Part shown: positions 59,114-64,000 of the stretch, in pieces
Numbering within the stretch: the first letter of the stretch is position 1
Layout: every line of letters begins with the position of its first letter
NCBI GenBank assembly: GCA_013146195.2
Contig: CM028378.1
Span: 87,168,295 to 87,232,294, forward strand
Length of the DNA: 64,000 bases
Direction: 5' to 3'
Source of the DNA: Codonopsis lanceolata
Taxonomy: Eukaryota; Streptophyta; Magnoliopsida; Asterales; Campanulaceae
Program-made: the position numbers and the translations under genes
Notes under the pieces: model-generated
The model's input: only the letters and a program-made list of their open reading frames with translations
What the model was told of the DNA's origin: nothing
The model's database searches: none

Positions 59114-62100
59114 ATGGTACGCTCCTCTCTACTCTACTCGAAACTTCTATGTATTGTTCTGCATTTCATTTTCCTTATCTAAAATTGTTTTGGAATTCAA
59201 ACGGTCATTTTTCGAGTTTATACAGTGATTCGCCATTGTTGTTCTTACAAACTTGAATTCTAACAGTCGTTTTTGTATATTCATCGTTTATTCTTAAGAA
59301 AACTTCTGTTATACTTTTCTCGAGTGTGGTTTCTCTAAACATTCTAGGGTTTCAAGTTTTCGATTCGAAAATTTCAATTATTTTAGAAAACTTTGAAATT
59401 CCTGCTTGTTTAAGTTGTCTAGATGAAAAGCCCTAATTTTTATTTTGTTTTTCTTTCAGGCAAGAACTTCAAAATCAAAGCGCAACAGCGGAAAGAGTTT
59501 GAATCCGGAAACTGAGATTCCTCCCAGTTTGGACATCAACCTTCCGGGATTCCCCACCTTTCCCGCCGCTCATGACATTATAATTCCTCTGGACCCTAAG
59601 CTATACATTCCTGGAATGTGCATTGACCTTCTGTCAATCAACTCCATAGCTGCCGGCGTCAAAGCTTGCAAAGACATGGACGCCTCTGGGATTCTACCCC
59701 TCTTCTGCCTCAACGACGTAAATTATAGCAATCTTCTAGCAGAAGAATTCTATCAGAGGATGGAACTCATGAGCCCGAGTGTTCTTCGAGGATGGATTAG
59801 GGGCCGTCCTATCTCCATTTCCGCTAAGTCTATCGCCACTATCATAGGCGTACATTACGGAGGAGCTCTTGCAGTAACTATGGCTGAGGCTATGTATGCC
59901 TGGGAAGCCATGAGGGGAGTAGACACCCTAATGGAGCCTCAAGGGAAAATCTGCCTCTTGACGCCTTGGCGTCTCGCACACCATCTTATAGACAAGGGGC
60001 TCCTATTCAAAAGTGGAGCTCATGACATGTTTACGGCCCAGCAAATCAAATTGACCAGTGCCGTATTCCTTCAACTGCGTCTCAACTGGGGGGTCATCAT
60101 CTTTGACGAGCTAAAGCAGTGGGTGGAGAAAGCAAAGAACAACCCCACTTGCAAACGCCCCTTCGTCAGGCTGATCAATGCCCTTTTAAGGGATGATGCA
60201 AATATCAACTCTTCTTTGAAAGAAGATGAGTTGTATACAGTGGCCAAGGAGAAGCAGCTCACAGCCTCGTTTTTCAGTAAGTATACTGAATACGAGAACA
60301 AGCGACGGATGCAGAAGGGTCTACCGCCAGTTACCCTTGAAAAGGTGGCCGAGCCCATGCCCATCTTGGTCACCCGCTTCAACATGGAAGCCCATGAAGC
60401 TGCCAGCAGACCATTCAAAAAGGTTTCTGAAAAATATGGTGATCAAATGGCTGGGTCCCTCCATCAAAAGGCCAAAGACTTGGCTGATGAGGCAGAGCAA
60501 CTGCTACGGACCAAAATGGCGGCCAAGGGCAAAGCAAAGAAGACAAGGCCGGAAGAGGCAACTCCAACTGAAGAGGAGCAGGCCAAGTGGATAAGGAGCA
60601 GGATGAAGGAAGGCCGAAGAAGGCACAAGGCCAATCCGGCCATTCTTCTCCTCCATCTACCCAAGCCACCACCTACCCAAACCAGCCAACCACCCTCACC
60701 ATCTCCCGCACCCACTCCCAAACCAAAACGAAGGAGACTTCGTAAAACCTTTGAAGACCAGCCACCGGTAGTCCCTCCAACCTCTACCGATGAAGCAGCT
60801 GAGTCTCCTATTCAGCCGCTGAGGAAGAAAAGGAGAGCTACCGGTCCCAAACCCTCTACCGCCAGCCACCCAACTACCTCTACCGACGCCCAACCCTCAA
60901 CTGTCAACCCTTCATCTATACCTTCTACCGACACCCAACCAACTACCGACGCCCAAACCTTACCTGTCAACCCTTCATCTATACCTGTCAACCCTTCATC
61001 TATTCCTCCTGAGTCATCTACTCAGAGGAATTCACCACCTCCGGAGGAGTCTATCCCTCAGGAGGAGCCTCAAAATCAGGAGGAGCCAACCAGAACCCCA
61101 ACTCCTCCTCCTCCTTCACCCTTCAACTACTCACCTGACCCATCCACACCTTCCTCACCACCCCAATCCCAACCAACTTCATCAACCACACCACAGCCAT
61201 TAGACTCTGCTGCTGCCAAGTTCCTCTTCGAGCTTTCGTCAGTAGCAGATCTATTCACTCCTACTCATCAACCTCCTCAACCCTCTCAAGCTTCTCAACC
61301 TCTCCTTAGAAAACCTAAATCCCTCTTCTACCCTGCCCCTGCCTTCTGGTTTTCTACCGACCCCTTACCCGAATCATCTCATATCAGTGACAACTCAGAC
61401 ACTGATATTGAGATTGATTCCCCTCCAACACCACCTCCCCCTCCACCCATTACCATCTCTTCCTCCACCAACACCATACCAACCCAAGACTCATCCTCTT
61501 CCGCCTCCATCACTCCTCCACTTCAGCAGACCATAAGGCCTGCAGACTCTACCTCTGCCGACACCATTCATATTGGCCAAGCAACTACTTCCCATCAGCC
61601 AGCCAATGATGAAATTTTGTCCCGGCTGGATGCCATCTACCAGCGGCTAGGCGAGCTTACAAGCATATCTACCTCTACCGCTGAAATAGCCACTGCTGCA
61701 TCCAAAGCCAACGACCGGACTGCCGCTACTCTTCGAAAATTTCAAGAGGATGTATGGACTCGATTTGGGCAGATGCGACACGACTTCACCAATGTCAAGA
61801 TCAACGTCGAAGCTCAACGAGACGAAGGTGTCCGTATCGTGTCCTCCATTTTCTACGAGTTATTCCATGCCATCACTCTTCATCTCGGCCACGGTCGTCC
61901 TCTCGTTCTTGAACTCAACAACCTTGCTCGCAACTCTACTCACGACATCATGAATGCCAACCGTGATCGTGATCTGGCCATCACGGAGGAGAAGCAAATG
62001 AGGTCCATCAACAAAATGCTGATGGAAGAGAACAACCGTCTTCGTGAAGAACTGGACTATCGTTCTCGTTCCACCAGACCTCCGACTGATGCAGATGACG

Positions 62101-62186
62101 AATACGAACGACGAATACAAGAGCTAGAGCGAGAGCGAAGAGAAAAGGAGGTTGCAGACAAAGGCAAAGGGAAAAGACCTTGGTAG
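59114..62186 (+). CDS. Sirevirus accessory ORF (env-like position), spliced, 909 residues
   Basis: The ATG at 59114-59116 is followed directly by GT (59117). A pyrimidine-rich acceptor ends at 59459, giving a 343-nt intron. Exon 2 (59460-62186) opens with Ala-Arg-Thr-Ser-Lys-Ser-Lys and stays open to TAG at 62184-62186. The N-terminal 230 residues form a folded domain (MCIDLLSINS, WIRGRPISISAKSIATIIGVHYGG, FVRLINALLRDD) resembling the Athila env-like protein. A lysine-rich helical stretch follows, then a long Pro/Ser/Thr region with two basic clusters (KPKRRRLRK at about 60718, RKKRRA at about 60825), and a C-terminal coiled coil (EENNRLREELDY, YERRIQELERERREKE). No signal peptide or membrane segment is seen. 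Function unknown. It is fully open although gag is broken. Confidence 0.75.
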
Positions 62187-62581
62187 TTTATGTATCTTTT
62201 CTTCCCTTTCCTTTGTATTTATCTTATTTTTGAAAAACTCTGTTGAATGTAAACATCTTGTTTATAAATACAGATGATTACTTGCCTTTTCAAAAATTAT
62301 ATTGTTTAAATTCTTGTTAATTTATTTCATATATGTTTAGAATTTAAACAATCAGTTTAAATTTATTTGAACTGCTGCTAATCTGTGTGCTGTTCTTTGT
62401 CTCTCTTATTCTTGTATGCACTTAGATTAGTCTCTTACATTTGAGGTGTTATTCTGTTTGATAGAGGCATGTCTTCCGTTACTTAATATATAAAATTTCT
62501 CAAACATGTTATTATCTTTCAAATAGTCCTTTTTAAACCCTCATTTGTAGTAATGATGACCAGATATAAATAGGAGGAGAT
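62187..62581 (+). other. 3' untranslated region and polypurine tract, Sirevirus copy 2
   Basis: AT-rich, without an open frame. ATAAATAGGAGGAGA at about 62567-62580 is the polypurine tract, abutting the 3' LTR. Confidence 0.75.
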
Positions 62582-63864
62582 TGTTGATTCTTATGTTAGA
62601 TTTATATCTGATCAGTACATTACATTAGTTTTATACTTCAGTGGCTAATCGGGCTGCATATCGATTAGCGTGGCAACTGTGTATAGAACTTTGCCTTGTA
62701 TAGTTTTTATAGGACTTTTTCAGGTTTAGCGGAAGACCTCTTCACAGCTTCACCGGAAGACCTGCTCAAAGGTTAAGATCGGTAGACCTCGTGTCCACCT
62801 ACTCTTGTACGACGTGTCCTATCCAGTAAAGATTTATTGGATTAATTCAAACTTATTCCAATATGATTATTTGAATTATATCCAAGACATTCTCTGACAT
62901 GTCAAGCCGCCGAAAGCAACTTTCCGAAAAGAAGGAAGACTTTTCGTCCTGAACAGTGAAAGCAGGAAAAGCAAATTGTCCCCTACTTTCTGCTACAACT
63001 CTCAGATCTGACACCAAATCGCCCACCTTTTTTTGAAGATCTCAGAAATGATTATCTGCTCTAGATATCTGTGAAGACGAAATTCCTTGATCGACCCCAT
63101 GCATTTAATGCATTTATGAATAAGAGTGTTGAAGTCTTCGTCCTCTCCAACGGATTCTTTTGAAATGCACCTGCTATAAATACTGCCATTGAAGACTGGA
63201 ACAAAGACAACTGTACAGAATCAATCGAACACTTAAAGAATTGCTCTGAAACTTCATAACTCCAAGTCCTTCAGCTCAGTGCATTCAATAGATCCTTAAC
63301 AGATCTAGAAGTCCTCGTCAACAACAAGAAGCTGCTCATCAACACTTATTGCTTTAATCTTCTTGTTGTTAACTTCCATTAACTATACTTCAGCACGAAT
63401 TAAATATCCTGTATTTACAGATATTTAATTCCCTAGACCCAAACACAAGTCAATATTTTGTACACGATCCATTAGGGATATTCTTTGTAATTGATCTAAG
63501 TGGAAAACATAGTGCACAATTTAAATCCAAGGTTGATTGCCTTGGTGGTGGACGTAGCACTCATTATAGTGTGAACCATCCCAAAATACTTGTGTTATTT
63601 CTTACTGTTTGTCTGTTTCTTGAACCGCTTAGTTTCATTGTTTATATTATCCATTTACAGCAGAACTTTAGTAAACTGTAAAAGGTCTACAGGTAGTCCT
63701 TATCGGCAGACCTGGAACAACTTCCTTGAAGGTCTTCCGCTACTTGATTCTTTTCTATAGATTGCAAGTAACTTTCAAGAATTTACTGAAAAGTTTTTAA
63801 GTGTCTAATAAGCTATTCAACCCCCCCCCCTTCTAGCTTATTATTGTGCTCATTGGGACCCACA
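62582..63864 (+). mobile_element. 3' LTR of Sirevirus copy 2, complete
   Basis: It runs from TGTTGATTCTTATG to GGGACCCACA, 1283 bp. A TATA box (CTATAAATAC) lies at about 63174-63183. A poly-C run (63822-63831) lies near the end. It contains two groups of CGGWAGACC decamers: 62729, 62753, 62779 in U3, and about 63680-63740 after the TATA box, the latter partly inverted. Confidence 0.93.
62729..62788 (+). promoter_or_regulatory. Decamer array in Sirevirus LTR U3
   Basis: GCGGAAGACC (62729), CCGGAAGACC (62753) and TCGGTAGACC (62779) start 24 and 26 bp apart. The same motif, partly inverted, occurs three more times after the TATA box; in the 5' LTR these are at 52938, 52958 and 52985. The pattern recurs before the accessory ORF. 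A role as binding sites is inferred. Confidence 0.65.
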
Positions 63865-64000
63865 GAGCCCAGCTGTAATATGCTCTCTTGGGGCACTATC
63901 CTTGGTTGCCAAAACACCTGTAACATTGAAAAAGCCACTTGGGTTGGTGGAGATGTTAGCCACCTTACCCGATCTGGCCAAGCCTACCAGCCAAACCCGG
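63865..64000 (+). pseudogene. Ogre/Tat gag-pro, continuation right of Sirevirus copy 2
   Basis: One open frame through the window end reads NMLSWGTILGCQN, then VSHLTRSGQAYQP. The TRSG.Y motif is typical of the gag-protease junction in Ogre/Tat polyproteins. This fits the gag left of 52523, so the Sirevirus sits inside this Ogre element. Confidence 0.65.

Larger units (their letters stand above)
52523..63864 (+). mobile_element. Sirevirus (SIRE-type Ty1/Copia), copy 2, nearly complete
   Basis: Order: truncated 5' LTR (52523-53121), tRNA-Met primer-binding site, gag, protease (decayed), integrase, reverse transcriptase, RNase H, spacer with promoter-like signals, a 909-residue accessory ORF, polypurine tract, and complete 3' LTR (62582-63864). 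It sits inside an Ogre/Tat gag whose frame is found on both sides. The first ~686 bp of the 5' LTR are missing, so no target duplication can be read. Confidence 0.95.

Overview
This window is nuclear DNA from a eudicot plant with a repeat-rich genome. The evidence is a spliced cwf21-domain gene with AT-rich introns, Stowaway-type MITEs, a hAT transposon carrying a TIR-NBS-LRR P-loop fragment (TNL genes are essentially absent from monocots), and several layers of plant LTR retrotransposons (Sirevirus, Athila, chromovirus, Ogre/Tat). No tRNA, rRNA, CRISPR or bacterial feature is visible. Two runs of exactly 100 N (9198-9297 and 41763-41862) are scaffold gaps of unknown size.

Positions 1-21540 hold a direct tandem duplication, with a period of about 10.3 kb, of the 5' half of a CWC21/SRRM2-like splicing-factor gene (minus strand) and its roughly 5.6 kb AT-rich upstream region. 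Copy A is 1-7561, running off the left edge; copy B is 10304-21540. Both share older insertions: two Stowaway MITEs, a MITE with GTTTGGTAGTC ends and Helitron-like termini. A 3.7-kb hAT element (17393-21115) later entered copy B only, so copy A is its natural empty site. A solo-LTR-like block and a 59-bp tandem repeat separate the two copies.

Positions 22028-64000 are nested retroelements. A Tat/Athila-like element (22028) is interrupted by a chromovirus-like element (23555), which is interrupted by a minus-strand Athila element (3' LTR at 25225-26519), which is interrupted by Sirevirus copy 1 (28058-41762), which carries a 5'-truncated L1 LINE (30359-35021). After the second gap comes a plus-strand Athila element with pol, an env-like ORF and a 3' LTR (41863-49212). 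It abuts an LTR fragment (49213-50486) and an Ogre/Tat gag (to 52522), and that gag is split by Sirevirus copy 2 (52523-63864). The Ogre gag-pro reading frame resumes at 63865.

The most interesting signal is shared by the two families with accessory ORFs. In both the Athila element and the Sirevirus, a short repeat array found in the LTR recurs upstream of the accessory ORF with the same 24-25 bp spacing. Each array is followed by a TATA-like box and a likely intron. In the Sirevirus the intron starts directly after the ATG. This suggests that the accessory ORFs have their own LTR-like promoters. A second signal is that many frameshifts in the Sirevirus copies coincide with CAG/CTG sites turned into CG-containing strings. 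That is not the usual deamination pattern and may be a sequencing artefact at methylated CHG sites.
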